Shown: positions 12,167 to 26,462, counted from the first letter of the stretch. The stretch: 64,000 nucleotides of DNA from Acanthaster planci (GCF_001949145.1 NW_019091468.1:200912-264911), one strand, 5' to 3'. Made by a program: numbers and translations. Notes: generated by a model from the letters alone, not told the origin.

Positions 12167-15100
12167 CTAGGGAATAATATATTTGGGGGGGTGAACGTTG
12201 TGCGGCGGAAATCTCTTTTGAGAATGACTGAGGTGCTGAGAAAAATCGTTGAACTCAACATGTTTAAAAGCATGCTCTGTCCGCCGTCTGCAGGAGAATG
12301 CTGACGGAGCAAAATACAAAGCAATCATTGCGACAATTTGCATATGAAACAAATATCAAAAGGCGCATATATTTTGATTATGCTTGACCTAAAAGTACCG
12401 AAGTATTGCAACGTGTCATTCTTATACATCTTGGCCTAGCTAGTTTTAGTCGGAAGTCTTTCAATATAAAAACGGAAAAGCATCCAATATTTTTTCTGAA
12501 TAATTATGGAAAATTTGTAGACTTTTTCTGCGTGAACAAAGACAATTTTGTGACTTATACCTATGAAATAAATTACTATATTTTTCTACGGAAATTATTA
12601 TCTAAAGGTTGTACCATTGCGTCCTCTTGTTTGTTATCGAGACAATATATACTGAGCATGTAAACGATAAATAAAGTGTCCAGTTTCATGAGGGGCAAAA
12701 CTACTCATGCCTAGCTGCTTCGTGCCAGTTGATATCTAAACATCCTCGCAGAATCTGAAAACATTCCAACGAGTAGACGCCACACTGTTGATTGATGGCT
12801 GTCATCGTGTTTGAACAGCATATCATGACAGGTGGCATAACAAAGACGAGCCGTATGAGCGCCGTCTGCCAGCGCGCCCTAAACAGTACGTAGAAAAATC
12901 GAAGCCGGGAGGCCGGAGATCACGAGTGGTTTTCCTAGTGCCCAAGCTGTACCATCTTCGGATCTCGCAGGTGAAGGGTGCATTAACACGTCCCAGATAT
13001 AAAAACAAAACATCACCATCAAGGTCTTCTCTGTCTTTTTTTTTCACGAGAAACACTGAAAATTCAACATGTTCTAGGAGAAAGAGCAATGCATATTAGT
13101 AGTGATAGACACAAATAAGGGATGTTTTGATGTTTTCGTCGCATTACGCTAGAGGCACGTTTTACATAAACTGGGTCGTATGATGATGCAAGGTTGGGAG
13201 TTCACACAACGGAAAAGGGGCCAAATTTCTCAGGTGCCCAAATTTCATAGGACAACAGAACAAATCGGACCCATACAAGCACAGACCCAAACGACCAGCT
13301 CGGACCAACACCAATTCAAACCAACTCCTACTCAGTCCAGTTGAATAATACATGGCCATGAGTATCGTTGACATTTAAATTCCTAGACCACGAGGAATTA
13401 CTTTTTCTTATGTTACTTGTTTGTATATACCCGCAGGAAATAAATCTCTGAAATTTGCGTCAAACCACGCAGTTAGAGAGTGACTTTATCCTTCGTGTAA
13501 TTGATAAATTCCCAAACCTTTCTCATAGCACAGCTTAATTTATAAGTGGGGGGTGACAGCTCAGGTGGTAATGTGATATTTGCAACAAAAATTGAACATT
13601 ATCATGTTACCCAATGTCATTAAAGCCTTTGAAAAAGCAATGCTGGCTCCTCGTTACTAAACCATGGGTTCGCTAGCTAGGGACTGACAGGATTTGATTT
13701 TTCTATTAAAGGTTTGATTGACAGGCCTGGCTCGATGATATGCGAATGCACCATCATGGGGATCTGAAAATGCATAGCAGATTTCGCCTGAGAAAGGCCC
13801 TTTCAAGTAAAATTTTAAGGGGGGTCATAAATGGGACTGTTCTTCGTATGGTAAGATGCATGGTCTATTCACATTCAAAGGAATCGAACTGTACGGCTAC
13901 AACACGGTCTAAAGGGACCGACCGCTACTGTCATCAGCGCTGGAAAATTTTGACAATTCTTCTGATCCCGCTGATAAAAGTGGATGCAAGTGGATGGGTA
14001 AATATCTACCTGTTATGTGCTTCGGGCTTAAACATGACCTAGTCCGTCGAGGTTCGGGCATGATTTGTTAAAGTACCCTCATTTCACTACAGAAATCACA
14101 ACGTGAGATATGTGCACAGGGATCAGAAAGGGGCAGATTTTGTCCTGAGTTCGAGGCAAAGAAGTTGGTTGTGTCTTGTTTGTACACAAAAAAACAATTT
14201 CGCAGAGCCTTAATGTGTCCTAAATGTAAATCACTTATAGCATTCATCCACGTACAACACTAACAATCTAACAAACTACAGTCCAGGCGTAGAAACCCTG
14301 AGCATCCTCTCAGCCGCGTAAACTCTCCTTTGTTGCAATGATTTTTTTGTAAACAGTACATATTTTTTCAACCATGTTATCGCTGTCTTACGGACATGCT
14401 TGACAAACTAAGGCATTTCCCAGTTCCAAGATATAAGGCAGATGCACATGGAGAGCATATATCAAGTGTTGTGCATGATTTACGATACGCATTTTGGTGA
14501 GAGTGCAAATACAAAAGGATATGTGCATTTCTCTCGGCAGTGCCATCAGCTGCGCCAATGCTTTCCATAAATCAATATCAGAGGGAAAGTGGCTACTTGA
14601 ACATTGACTCATTTAACCTTGCTCCCAGCTTGTCGAGCAGTGCGCCCTCATGGCTCCTTGCTCTCTCATCCAGGTATGATACTGGTATGAAATAATACTC
14701 TAAATATATATATGTAGATGAGAAATAGTATGTTGCCTAACTTTGGTTTAAATCAGCGTTTGTTTTGAAATGCAGTGTCTGTCGCAGCTTGATGGCTAAA
14801 TTGTGGACAATCGTTCCCGTGTCCTAAACTTCTGAGAGTGTAGTTTTGCTACACGCGTCAAGCGTGAGTTCTTACGTGATACTGATTTCAACAGTCATCA
14901 TCTATATTGATATTATTCATAACAATCACAATTACCTACAACTCCAAAACCTTCCACCTGTTTAACCAAGTCGTTGCCACGGTTTTACTTTCACTGGGAA
15001 TGGGTTTTTGATGATTAAACACACAACTCAGAGCTTGATCTGTTCGATAACAGATGGTGTGCATCGATGTACTTGAGACAGTGTATCTCGTGTTTAACTT

Positions 15101-16818
15101 TCCGCCGCCGAATCATCAAGTGGGCCTTACAGAATCGTGCGGCCGATGTTGGCGAATGCCAACCCTCTTAACCCTTCCACTTGTCGCGCGGTGCTGCCTC
15201 TGTCAGACCGGTCGAAAACTTGTCACGAAGCATATAATGCCGCCGCGTCCCCCCTCCTCCAATACAGACGCGCAAACAGCCTGAGTGCCGGGCGATACTC
15301 TGTTTAGAGAAAGTCCGCCGATAGAACATTAAACACTATGGAGTTGAGGAGTACATCCATCACAACGCCTTGCAAGGGGACGGGCCCAAGGTGGGGGGGG
15401 GATTGAGGGACTCTTGACGAGAGGCGCTGGAATCGGCAATGTGTTATTTATGACCGAGGCAGCATTACGAGGAGGCACACGAAAGAAGTGGAGAAGGAAA
15501 GAACTTTGCGCCGCAGCGTTTACTATATATCTATACATCAGAGGATCATTTCGAGATATAAATCTACTCGTGCCCACCGAGTCGAGTCAAATTTCCTATT
15601 CAAACGGCGGAAGAGGAAATACAAAATAATGAGTTCTGCGCTGCATTAATCCAGGCCTATGGATTTCTCGAGGCACAACGATCAGTGTCAGATAGAAGTG
15701 GCACCTCCTGTACTGGTGGGTTTCCGGTTTGGGAAAATTTAGTCGGTGGGTTTTTATGGACAGGATATTGCTCTTTTGTCGTGAAGATCTGAGAATTTTG
15801 CATTATAACCGATGATTAGAAATAAGCTAAGGAAGACTAGCTCATTTATTGTAGCCTTCAACTGATGAAACATGTGACAACTAGCAGCACAAGACTTGGA
15901 TAAACGAAAATTAGTGTGTTTTACCTAAAAGCGAGTAACATTGAATTATGTCGCGTCATTAAACTATGCCGCAAAACATCAGCTCAAAAGAATAATTTGC
16001 ACCGAGCGTGAAGCTGGCCCATTGTAAGTTTGTTACCTCTACTTCTGGTTTAGCCAGGAAATCGTTGTTGTGTGACATTCCTTTTGTTTTATTTTCATTG
16101 GTTTACAGCGGCGTATTTACTAAGCGGTTTTTTACACCATTCGAAATATCAGAGTTCTCGTTTTTCATGAGCAACCTCATCTTTATTAACGTCAGTGACA
16201 ACACTGTCAGGACTCTCGAATGCTGTAAACTGTATTCTAAACATAATAAAGATCCGTCTTCATATCCACATGGGGAGCCACCCTGGCAAATGACCCGCCT
16301 ACCTAATTATCTCTCGTCCATTGGCGGTGGACTCCATCTCCAAACGAAAAAAAAAGTCAGTTTGACGTACACGGTCTGTTTACCACTCGGCGATAACAGA
16401 CTCCGAGTCGTGCGATCATTTATCACGACATCTGCCTTATTCGTGTCGACCCCGCCAATGTCCCAAAAATATATCCAGTTAGTCAAGGCTCTTGGCTGAG
16501 CCCCATTTCATTGTTAGTGCAGGTGGCAGTGAGGATGACGCCTGAAGTGAAGGCTACGGCCTCACAGGATCGTAATGCTAGGGAATATGTTTTGACAGCA
16601 TCAAAATATCTTTCCTAAACGACTGTTGAAAATTGGGCTGGACGATGCACACCACGTTACACTGCAATAACAGCTGTAGGCCCGAGCGAAACTTAGAACA
16701 GTACAACCTTCATGCGACCCTATGGCGAATCAACAGAGGCGTCAATGATTTCAGACCTCCGGGGTTTTGTATGCGGGTTTAAGGCACGAGGACGGTGCAG
16801 TCCAGCCGATCTATTACG
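12167..16818. other. gene-free stretch, weak islands only
   Basis: No gene is supported. At 15050-15300 a GC-rich island contains GTTGGCGAATGCCAAC at 15148-15163, a 6-bp-arm palindrome resembling an NFI site with a 4-base instead of 5-base spacer. The frame at 16008-16499 is open for 163 codons on plus without recognisable motifs. A G-run lies near 15392. Confidence 0.4.
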
Positions 16819-16846
16819 AAGTGGGGTGCAATTCCCCACTTTTTTT
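16819..16846 (+). other. 8-bp hairpin followed by T tract
   Basis: AAGTGGGG (16819-16826) is the exact reverse complement of CCCCACTT (16834-16841), with a 7-nt loop TGCAATT. A run of Ts follows directly. The stem-loop resembles a tRNA T-arm (GGTGCAATTCC is one base from a B box) and the T run would serve as a Pol III terminator, but no acceptor stem or A box is evident upstream. It may be a tRNA-like relic or chance. Confidence 0.4.
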
Positions 16847-19383
16847 ATTCTTTGTCGAAATCTTAATGGACTCCGAGCAATTGATCACCAGTTCCAGAAA
16901 AAAATAGGTCTTTATGAGCCTAAGCACAATGTACCAAGCCCCTTCTGGTTAAAAGGCGCGGCGATGCGGAGAAGTCCTGCAATCGCTCATCTTTTCAAGC
17001 GACGTCAAGTCGAATCGAAAAGGACGGTGATAAGCATCGCTTTGATACACTTTAGTTTATAGAGGCATTTCAAGTAGCTAGTTAATGCACTGTGATGCGA
17101 TGCCTTGAGTGCACCCTCTCTTTAAGTGAGTAGTAGCTGCTTTTTATATGGAACTCGTGCGCAACGAGTGTTGGCAACCGAACTAGCGCCAATGGCGCAG
17201 AGTGGCAGGGTATGTTCGTTTTACTTATACTGCCCATGCATAGTGCCGCGCTCTTTCACTCTCTCTCTGCACATTCTGACATCCCAAAGGAGCCTTGCCT
17301 GCCTCTCAAGCCCACTTGAATTTTGAACGCCCAGCGGCGTGGCATTTCAAAGTTGCCTTGACGTTGAGAGTCTCAAGTTTTGTCCATGCATTTCGACCCA
17401 CGCGCAGTTTCCTCCGAAAATGTGGAAGTCAGCTCAAAATATGCATATTGACTCAAAGAGCTGGAATTGGGAGATCAATCCCATCCAAAATTACTGGATC
17501 ATGTAAGTCATGAAGAGCTTTTAGACACCGTTTACGTATTAAGACGTTTCTTTCATGATTTTGTCTTAAGACAAACATTAATTTAAATACGCTTCACTTA
17601 ATTGAGTTTCTAACTGAAGGAATAGAAATCACTAGAAAAAAAATTTGACCCTTTTTTCCTTTAACTAGCATTAGTCCCGGCAAGGATTCATTCGAATTAT
17701 AAAAAAAACATGAATGTTATTTCTGCCTGGATCATGCTTAGCTCGTGAATGGTAAATCATTAAAATGTTTCAAGTATTTCAAGGCAAGATAGATAGGACT
17801 GTAAAATTATCCTGAGACGCATACCACATGTTCGCTCAGCGCTTGGTAGGCCGACTGTGCTAATTTGGTCAGAGGCTGGCGCAATTCCGATTTATAAATC
17901 GGCGAAAGAAAGCGGCGTGTTGATTTCTTGGCGCCGCACTTTGCCTATTGACGCGCTGCCTTGGTGACAGTTGCGGGGCCATTTCCTCTTTCTGGACCGG
18001 TCATTTTAAGCAAAAGCAAACAAGCGTGCGACATTACATAGGCGGTGTATTCAGGAATCCCAAAGTGGTGACGTGAAACGTTTACAAGTGAATTCCACCA
18101 GACGAGCAATAGCGAATGGGCACAGTCTAAATACACGTGTATGAACCAACTCTTAAAAACCAAAGAGGTTTTTTTGGGAAGCTCCTTTAGAAACGGTGTA
18201 TCTCTGCAAAAAGATAATGCCTTTATTTCTAAGGACCAACTTGCAAGTTAGAAGCATATAAATGTTGAAAAACCTCTTCGAACGAAAGAACGGTTGTTAT
18301 TGAGCATTGAATAAATATTTAACGACCCTTTGCTTGAAGGGACTTCCAAATATATATCACTCCGATCCCATCTTTAAATCAGTTTGAAAAGTAAATCCGT
18401 GATGAAGCAACACGGATTACGCATGCAGTGCACAGTCCTCTCAGTCCCCTGAATCCAATGATTTATTGAAGATGCGGTGGCTTATCCAGATGAAAACGTA
18501 ACTTTTGATTTCAAGATGTAATGTTTGAAATCTTTAATCCGCTTAAAGCGAGGTTAGAATGTCATTCCTCTGTTAGAAGTTGATATAAAAATTGACATGG
18601 ATAGTCGAGTCTCTAGTATGGCGCAAGACTTGGTTTTAGGCTATAACAGTAACCTCAACCTGCTGCATTGTAATCCCATAAAAAGTCACGTAATCAATTA
18701 TTCATATTCAAACCATGATAACTCATGGTGTTAAAAAACAGAGAGAGAGAGAATCTTGAGGACTGAGCGAAAAAAACTTTCACGGGGTAGACCACGTTTT
18801 GGTCTATTTGTTTCTTTTGTTTGTTTCTTTTAAATCTTGGAATATCAAAAGTTTATCGAACCGTAGAGCATCTGAAACGGTAGAAAAATGCGCGCTCGAA
18901 GAACACATGAAAAAAAAAGACAATCAGGGCATTCGTTATTTCTTAAATTATGATTCACTTATATTTATTCGAAATATTGTGGTTTCTTAGAAAGCTTTCA
19001 TTGTCAGTATCCATTAAAAAAATGGATCAAAGGCTTCGGGCTCAACGGTTAACTCTGACCAAGAGGAGATTTCCATGGCATTTCTGTCATATCTTTATAC
19101 ACCGTTTTTTCTTCCCCTGGCTTTCTACCCACAATGCCATAACTGTCCTTTCTTGGACTTGGTAACTTTGAAGACCACTGGTTGTCCTGGTACGCAAACG
19201 GGTCCTGAGAGAAAATTGTCTCGTTCCCATGTTGAACACGTTGTAGGCGAAAGTCAATAGGAATTCGTGGAATATTACACGGGGAAAGGAGATTTTCAAA
19301 TTGGGTTGTCTATTACGAAAAAGTTTACTCGAGGGCTCTCTTTGATGAATTCGCTCGTCTGGGGACCTGCATTATCTGGTTTT
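16847..19383. other. gene-free stretch, nothing recognised
   Basis: Only short frames without motifs. There is a GA-dinucleotide run near 18741-18753 and A-tracts near 17637 and 17700. Nothing here matches the other repeats of the window. Confidence 0.45.
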
Positions 19384-19560
19384 CAAGTGGGACGTCACTT
19401 CAGTTTAAACCACGCCCACTGCACAAGCACAGCACATAGAGTCACATGCATACATTATTCGCCGTTTACATGGAACCATAGAACCGGAAGTCAACGCGCA
19501 ACTTCAGCGATCGTCCAATAGGAGCCTGCAAATCGTGGTGCGTCTGCCTTTGTGACTTAG
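19384..19560 (-). repeat. interspersed repeat family B, copy 1 (minus orientation)
   Basis: Its reverse complement aligns with 62090-62280. Shared blocks, read on the minus strand, are GGACGATCGCTGAAGTTGC, CCATGTAAACGGCGA, CTCTATGTG, GCAGTGGGCGTGG and TTTAAACTGAAGTGACGTC. The CRE-like palindrome is decayed by one base here (GGACGTCA on plus at 19390-19397), and the E-box of the other copies reads CTTGTG. Class unknown; no coding capacity. Confidence 0.8.
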
Positions 19561-22520
19561 GAACTGGATTGACAATACAGTGATGACTGATGGCAAGCGG
19601 GTACGATAAAAGTGTGCTTTAGAATGTTTATCTCTGGCGTAAACCATCTCGAACAAACCCCGGAAATTGTATTATCCCGGTGCTTGCCGAATTGGAGGTA
19701 ATACAGAAACGTGCTCAATGCAGCAATTTTTTGGATGAAATATGATGAAAATGGGATACCTTGAAAGCACTCAGTTGAAAGATTAATGGCGTATCCAGTT
19801 GTAGAGTCTAGGGAGCAAACTTGGGAATTTCTCTGGATATCCATATTTTTCCATCTGTAAAAGTATCCTCCTTCCCCAGTGAAGGTGCTAATATCTTGTC
19901 AAAAACGTTGGACACTGGAGCTCCTTTAAGTGCGCTACAAGTCGTGTCTCCGTAGGGGAGCACTCCCCCCCCCGGTTCCCTGCTTAGACCACTATTACTG
20001 ATCTATCTTCAGTCGCGCGATATGTTTCCAAACGAAGTATATCCGAGAAATCTACAAGTAGGCCTACAATGTTTCTTTCAAATGTGGTTCCATTTGTACT
20101 AAGCTACCAAACAATCCGAAATAAAAGAAAGGAAAAGGCCCAGCAATTGTAATTATCGTTTTGTACCAACAGTACAATTTCTTCAGTGAACAGGAGAATA
20201 TTGGATTTAAATGCAAAGTTCAGATCTGAAATGTATTCCTATATCTATAAAGTATTCATAATCCCGCCAGTGGATTGGGCCTAGCATGGTAATTTTATTA
20301 CCGAAGACACATCTGGCTTTAAAACTGCTCCGCCCATTTAACTTATCCAACTGAATTACCCGTCACCGCGTCACGATGATTGCCGAACACCGACGTTGGA
20401 AAAGCCTGAAAGATGAGCACGTTATAAGACCCGGTAATGAAGCAATTAGAAAAGAAAATGATTTATGAATTGCTAGTACGGTGTTTTAATGAAAATCCTG
20501 AAGGTTCTTCGGCTGAAATAAAATGCGTGTGTTTCCTATCTGCCTTGTTTCATACACATTTCGTGTCCTTCAGTTCCGTTCAATTAGGAGACTGTAGAAC
20601 GATATAACGGTTAATTAATACGCATGCGAGAAAAACAGCTGCATTGAAACATAGGCACGCATCATAACGAAGTTCGAATTTCCAGTTTTTAAACAGATCA
20701 AGAACTAAACATGGGTACCTATTTAAAGAGATTACTGAATTATACAATATACATGGCGGATCGCGTCAACCAGATGCGTCTCCTGTTTTTTTCCTTAGGA
20801 TGACCATAGTCATCCATATATGGAATTGGGATTTATGTGGGCCGAAATATCGTAAGAATATTTTTGCATGTTTATCTGTCATTTCCATTTTAGGCCTTAT
20901 GGGTTACTGGTAATGGTCATGAGAAAAATGTTTGGTTTTACTAGTGTACATTCTGAGATATGAATAAAAGTTGGGGACAATACACGTTTTCCTGGTGTGT
21001 GGGTTCGCAACCTCGTCGTGATTTTTATGAAAAGCGCACCAGTCGCAAACGAAAGTGTTTTTGCGTGCAGCCGAGCTCTGCTGTATTATTCTCGTGGAGG
21101 CAGCTGTAATTGTTGTCAAAAGAGTTGACAGGGTGTCTGCAACAGACGGCGATCGCCTTGTTCGCGACGTGATTGAATTACACTGATGGAACGCTACACT
21201 TGACTGCGTCTGCTAATGACTGTCGCAAGAAGTGGCAGTGGCTATGGGGCCGGATACAGTGTTGACCACGACGGGTGACACCTCACTGAATACGATACCT
21301 GATTTAACAAGGTTAGGATGTTAGGATGAGCCCAAAACGACTGAGGATTGAAAATGAAAGCATGCATCGCCTGTTTATTGTCTTTCCACCTCTTCCATTT
21401 GCAGTGCCTCTTGAGCGGCAAATGTCTCCCAGCGACCGGCTGATGAACCGCTGCCGAAGGGAATACGCACAAAAATGCACAGAGCAGCGTGCGCGAGGCT
21501 GGAATTCGATACTAGCAGCTTGTGCAATGCTCGGTTATGGTCTGTTGACGTAGGTCCCGTGTAAGCAACTTAAACACACAATCCGCACGTCTGGTCCGCC
21601 TAAACAAACTAACGATATCTGACGAATACTAGATCAAATATCCAAAATATCATTTCCCTGTCTGAGTAATATGCATAATACTACACTGATGGTCACAAGT
21701 GGAACCAGACTAAACGGTTCCAACTTTTCGAATATCGCAGAGGATTTTATCTTGAGTGCCTTCTTTTCTTTTCAGGCGACACAATCAAGCAAATTTGAAA
21801 TACATTCGAGAAAATTGAATTCTTAATATACCTGAAATATATCAAAGGTTAAATTCCAAAACACGACTTACTCTTATTACCATGAGCTGCGTCTTGATTT
21901 GTCGGCACCAGAATTTGGCACAGCATATTTTAAAGATGGACAGCATTACGTGTTCCACATTGTTTTTTTTGGGGGGGTTGTTTTTATTCCAGGAGAAACT
22001 TCTGATTTTTCATCATTATGTTTTCATACATGTGTTTTGGCAAATGAACATCGATTTGTAAAATTATACAAACCATAAAAACAATCAGTCAAAAAGTACC
22101 ATGAAGGAATCCCATTTACGATAGAATAACCCGACGTTATTGTTGAACATAGAAATATATCTATCGGCAGAAAAATATTTCTTTAAGTGCTCCACATTGT
22201 GAATAATTCCAGTCTATCATTAATATTGGGGATATCATGGCAGATAAGATCATAGATACACAGATACATTTTATTACTAACGTTCGCAGATTGCTGTTTA
22301 AGTATGACAAGTTTTTTCCTATTTTATCCTCTTCTGCCAAATGGTGTGGGTTCCGTGCCGACGATAAATTTTCGTGTAAATCGTCTCGCAGATGAAAATG
22401 CATACACACGGATTATAATCAGAAACAAGTTCTAGCGCAGCCGGTGGCTCACTGTCTCCGTGACGTATGCGTGATATTCGTTTCAAGAACCAAGTTTAAC
22501 CATCGCCGAAATGGACCCTT
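19561..22520. other. gene-free stretch, nothing recognised
   Basis: No supported gene. TAGGCCTA lies at 20059-20066. A C-run at about 19967-19976 and a T/G run near 21964-21980 are simple sequence. Several minus frames of 70-95 codons have no motifs. Confidence 0.45.
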
Positions 22521-22524
22521 GGTA

Positions 22525-22615
22525 GCTGTACTTTTTTGTACTTTTGAAAACGTATTGGAATACAATACAGTGTTTTAGTACTTTATTATTAATTCAAGTA
22601 CAATTTTCCGTGCTG
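22525..22615. repeat. GTAC-rich degenerate repeat, possible DNA-transposon end
   Basis: The words GTACTTTT, GTATTGGAATACAATAC and TTTAGTACTTTA recur in both orientations within about 90 bp. Degenerate TACTTT/AGTAC arrays of this kind are typical of terminal regions of some hAT-type elements, but I find no partner terminus or target duplication. The assignment is a guess from texture. Confidence 0.25.
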
Positions 22616-25600
22616 GAACTCTCGAGAGATTAACACATACTGTACCAGAAGATGACCGTATTGCGGGGTTACATTGCTTTTGAAGTTCATTTATGGACTG
22701 CTTGAATAAAACAATTAATAAAAAATTGTAGCAAGAGTGACGCAACTAGTACGTCAACTTTCGCTTTTATTGTCGTTTCATGCAAGGTGGCAAGGGTATT
22801 CCATGCGATTTGCAACGCCCCTGTTTTCACAAGTCAGCAAAGAAACGCGCCATCAAGCATACACTTCAGTCCGCTTAAGTTACAGAAACGCTCCGCCCCG
22901 TGACAGCTATAATAGTTTCGCTGGATCCCTAAGGTACAAAGTCGTATTATATTACGAAGTAAGAAAATGAATCGGAAAGGGGACTAACGGATTACCTCTT
23001 TTTATGACAACAGTATCGACAATGGTATGGCTAGCCGGCTCCTCATCTGACTTGTCACATCTTGTAAACCTCCAGATTGCACGTACACGTGAAAAGAAAC
23101 ACCCATACGTATTCAGGAAATCAAGTAATTTTTTTTATTATGCTCATGATAACTCTTCTCGCAGAATGCTACCGTGGTGGCATACATTTGCATTTGTGGT
23201 TGTTTTAGGGATGTTTTCAGAAACGCAGATATCTAAATCAGTTGGACATCTAAGGTGATCCGAAAGGTCAGATGCTTAGCAGTATAACTGGGAATTTTCC
23301 TGCGACGGTTGAAATGGTTATTCAGCACCTTCCGTATCTGTCTCAACATGCAAAGGGCCAAGTGTATTTTTAAACAACGGACGCTTTTGAGCGTCCCAAG
23401 ACCCGTGGGGGTCGGTTTGTGCTCAGCGATTAATGGTGACTTAGCCTAGGCATCACACTGCCTCGGGTTTGACACTTCGCTCCTACCACCCATCCATTAC
23501 CCATCTGTAAAAAGCATCTCTTGGGGAGAGAAGAAAACATCCCTGAACGCTTCACTAATCGCCGTAAATCCGGGGTCCTGCCACAGACTGATCCGGAGCA
23601 ATTAGCCCGCCGCGCGCTGCCATGCGCGGCCATAGCCTTGCTGGACGTTTTGTATTCGAATTGACAAGCACTTCGATCGGGTAAGAGGGTCACTTGGCAC
23701 GGACACTGGGTACATGACGGTCGAGTGTCGCATCGGATTTCCGCTTGCAATGAAAGACGATATACTGAGAGGCAATTGGTGCTCTATTATAACACCTGCT
23801 GTGGCGTTTTTACCCGAAAAGTGCAGATGGGTGCCTCAAAAGGAAGGAAAATTCAGGCATCATTTTGTAATAAGCTCTATTACGTTGTCATTTTCAGTTA
23901 CTCCTCTCTGCGACACATGTACAGTAATGGTTTCCATAGGTTTATAAAGATGCCACAAACACTTAAAGAGGAAAGCAATTGCCATTCCTCGGTCCATTAG
24001 TTGATTCTGCGAGAACTTGGTTCAACTTTTCTGGAGGACCAACCAGATCTTCTGGAGAATTCGTATATCGACTGAGAAAAGGTCTGTGTCAATTGAAAAA
24101 GAAAATACGAGAAAGGCAAGAGTGATGCGTCTGTTGGACTATGTCAAGAAGGAGACACCGTTATTAATGAACGTTTTAATAACGTACAGCTTGGGAATCA
24201 ATTACTAAAACATACTTCTCACAGCTATTGAGCTATTGGAAAGGGCAACAAGGCAAGCTCAGTGAGATGAAGATGCATCGGCCTACTCGATTGTCAATCA
24301 TACTAAGTCCTTAGTACATACTGCAGGTAAATGCACTTTCAAGATTAGTAAAACCATTAAACAAAAGCAAGTGTGGCTGAAGCTGGTGACACACCTCTGT
24401 TGTTATACTTATACAGTATACTTATACTGTTATACAGGTGTGTTTGCATCACTTAAGAATGAAAGCTTTTGGGAAAACTAAAAAATGAAACCAGAAAAGA
24501 GGATGTAATTTAAGTGTGTCATTGAACGCAGAGGCAGGCGCAAACAAATGGAAGAAAAATATCGTCTGTCCCACTTACGTCTCTCAAGTTTGACACCTCT
24601 AATTTGAAACGCCTCGGGTCAGCTTGGTCAATTGCACACATTATTCCCTACGGGTCTATGTATTTCACGTTTGAGTTAATCCTAGGGTATACAGGCTTCG
24701 GCCTCGGGGAACGGGAACCGTAGACCTTATTGAGGAAAATTCCCTCGCTGATTGAAATGTGTTGGGCTGAAGGGGATTGAATTGTCCGAATCTTATGGCA
24801 ATATTTGAGTACTGTGTTATCAAACAAAATGCCAGTGTGCTATCTGGGTAAACAGTGTCTGGCGTTAGAACATACATTGTGAGTCTGAAAGGAGTATGCA
24901 CGCTGTACTGCCAAATTTCATTTCCTTCATTTTTTTTTCCATTCCATTTATTAAGTATTTATTGATAAAACCACTTCCATGCCAATTCACCCCCACGATT
25001 AATTTGGATCATGTGGCCATCCCTTTATGAGATTTTAGAAATAAATGAGAACAAAAAGGACATTTTTCATGTCAATTTTCGTTGGTATTCCTTAAATCGT
25101 GCGCCTGCTGCATAGCCAAACATCCTCAGTTGTCCCAGACGTTATAATGCGCGATGTTGATGTGTAACTTGGGCTGAAGAGCCTGTTTGGAATTTCAGTA
25201 CAGGGATTGCACTAGTGTTCAAGGGTTTGTTTTTTCAGTTGTTTCTTGCCATGTTAAGGAAACTGTCGCCGAGTACCAACTGCAAGGGGTCTGTATGTAG
25301 CGCATGCCAAAAATGAAGCGCGTCCAAGATCATTTGGCAACACCGATACACGCGCGCGAGGTTTGCCCTGTCGACGTTGCCGTTCGGTGACTCGCACGCG
25401 TGATTAATTTTTGTTCTCAAACGACCTTGCCTTTAGTACCGAACAGACCCATTAAGAACTTGATTGAGAAGTTTTGAAAAGAAAATTTGGGACGTGTAAT
25501 GGGTAATAAATAAAAAATAAATGCAAAACAAGATGGTGAAAACAACCAATAGAGGTATTCAGTAAACGTGCTACGTAACATATTCCCATTTCAGCTCTGA

Positions 25601-26387
25601 TCTTGATGTGGTCTTCACCGCCTCACTGTGAAAATTCGCTTTTGCAAGAAACATCAAAACCCTGGCTGCGCGCCCGAGAATACCCGGCAAAACACCCTCG
25701 TTTGGGTCCTCTGTCATGGACTATTGATACAATCCATGGACTGAATAACGAGCTGGGGTGTTGGATATATTTAGTCATTAGCAATTCTCTCTTGCGGCAT
25801 TTTCCCGCCTCAAATCCGATTAGTCGAGCGTCTTTCTGCCCCAGGCGTGGCAGAGACTGATCTGCGAGTTATCGACACCCTGTCAGCTGCCGGGGAGAAA
25901 CCCCAGAAAACACCAATCGTCTGTATAGACGACCTGCTGCCGGGATAGTATATCACCTTTCGTGATTTTGCCCGTCCCGGGTTTTGGCATGGACTTCCAC
26001 TGGAGGACTCGAGCCGTCGGGGTAATACACGCGGATCGAGATTCATGCATTACGCATGACTTCAACAAGGCAGATCGGTTGATTTGTGAGAAGCATCGGG
26101 GAACGGATTAAACTGACCGACTCTTTCTTTTCTCTGTCTGTACCAAAATAACCTTTCAAAACAAATGTTGGTGCTCAAAAGAAGATGAAGGGAACGTGTT
26201 GAATTATACACGCACACTCGAAGCAAAAGCTTGTCACGCTGACAAGATACGGCTTGTTTATCCCAGGTATCTGTAACTACAGGAATTCACTTGTCAAAAA
26301 GATAAGTTGTCATCGAAAAGCAACAAACAAGCAAAGGTACAAGTTTTCAGTGCTTTCCCAGACCTTATGAAAAAGAAACAAGCGTTC
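22616..26387. other. gene-free stretch with GC-richer islands
   Basis: Two islands stand out by composition: 23440-23720 (contains CAATTAG beside a GC-rich palindromic GCGCGC tract) and 25650-26060 (many CpGs, a near-palindromic CATGG-ATTGATA-CCATGG segment at about 25716-25740). Open frames cross them on both strands without recognisable protein. Regulatory islands are possible but unproven. An imperfect ACACACCT...AGGTGTGT palindrome lies at about 24385-24446. Confidence 0.35.
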
Positions 26388-26462
26388 GCTCCGTTGGGAT
26401 TCGAACCGATAACCGCCTGCTTACCAGCACAAACGTTTTATACCAGTTGACTTTCGAGCTTG
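26388..26462 (-). repeat. tRNA-like sequence, possible SINE head or tRNA relic
   Basis: On the minus strand the segment contains GGTTCGAATCCC, an exact Pol III B box, preceded by CTGGTATAAAACG where an A box would be expected. The T-stem pairs only partly (3 of 5) and no 7-bp acceptor stem forms, so it is not a functional tRNA as read. Best seen as a decayed tRNA-derived element. Confidence 0.35.

Noticed and set aside
16008-16499. 163-codon open frame on the plus strand
   Set aside because: Mixed AT-rich hydrophobic start and unrelated end, no recognisable domain.
26388-26462. Functional tRNA gene
   Set aside because: An exact B box is present, but acceptor and anticodon stems do not form and the T-stem is only partly paired.
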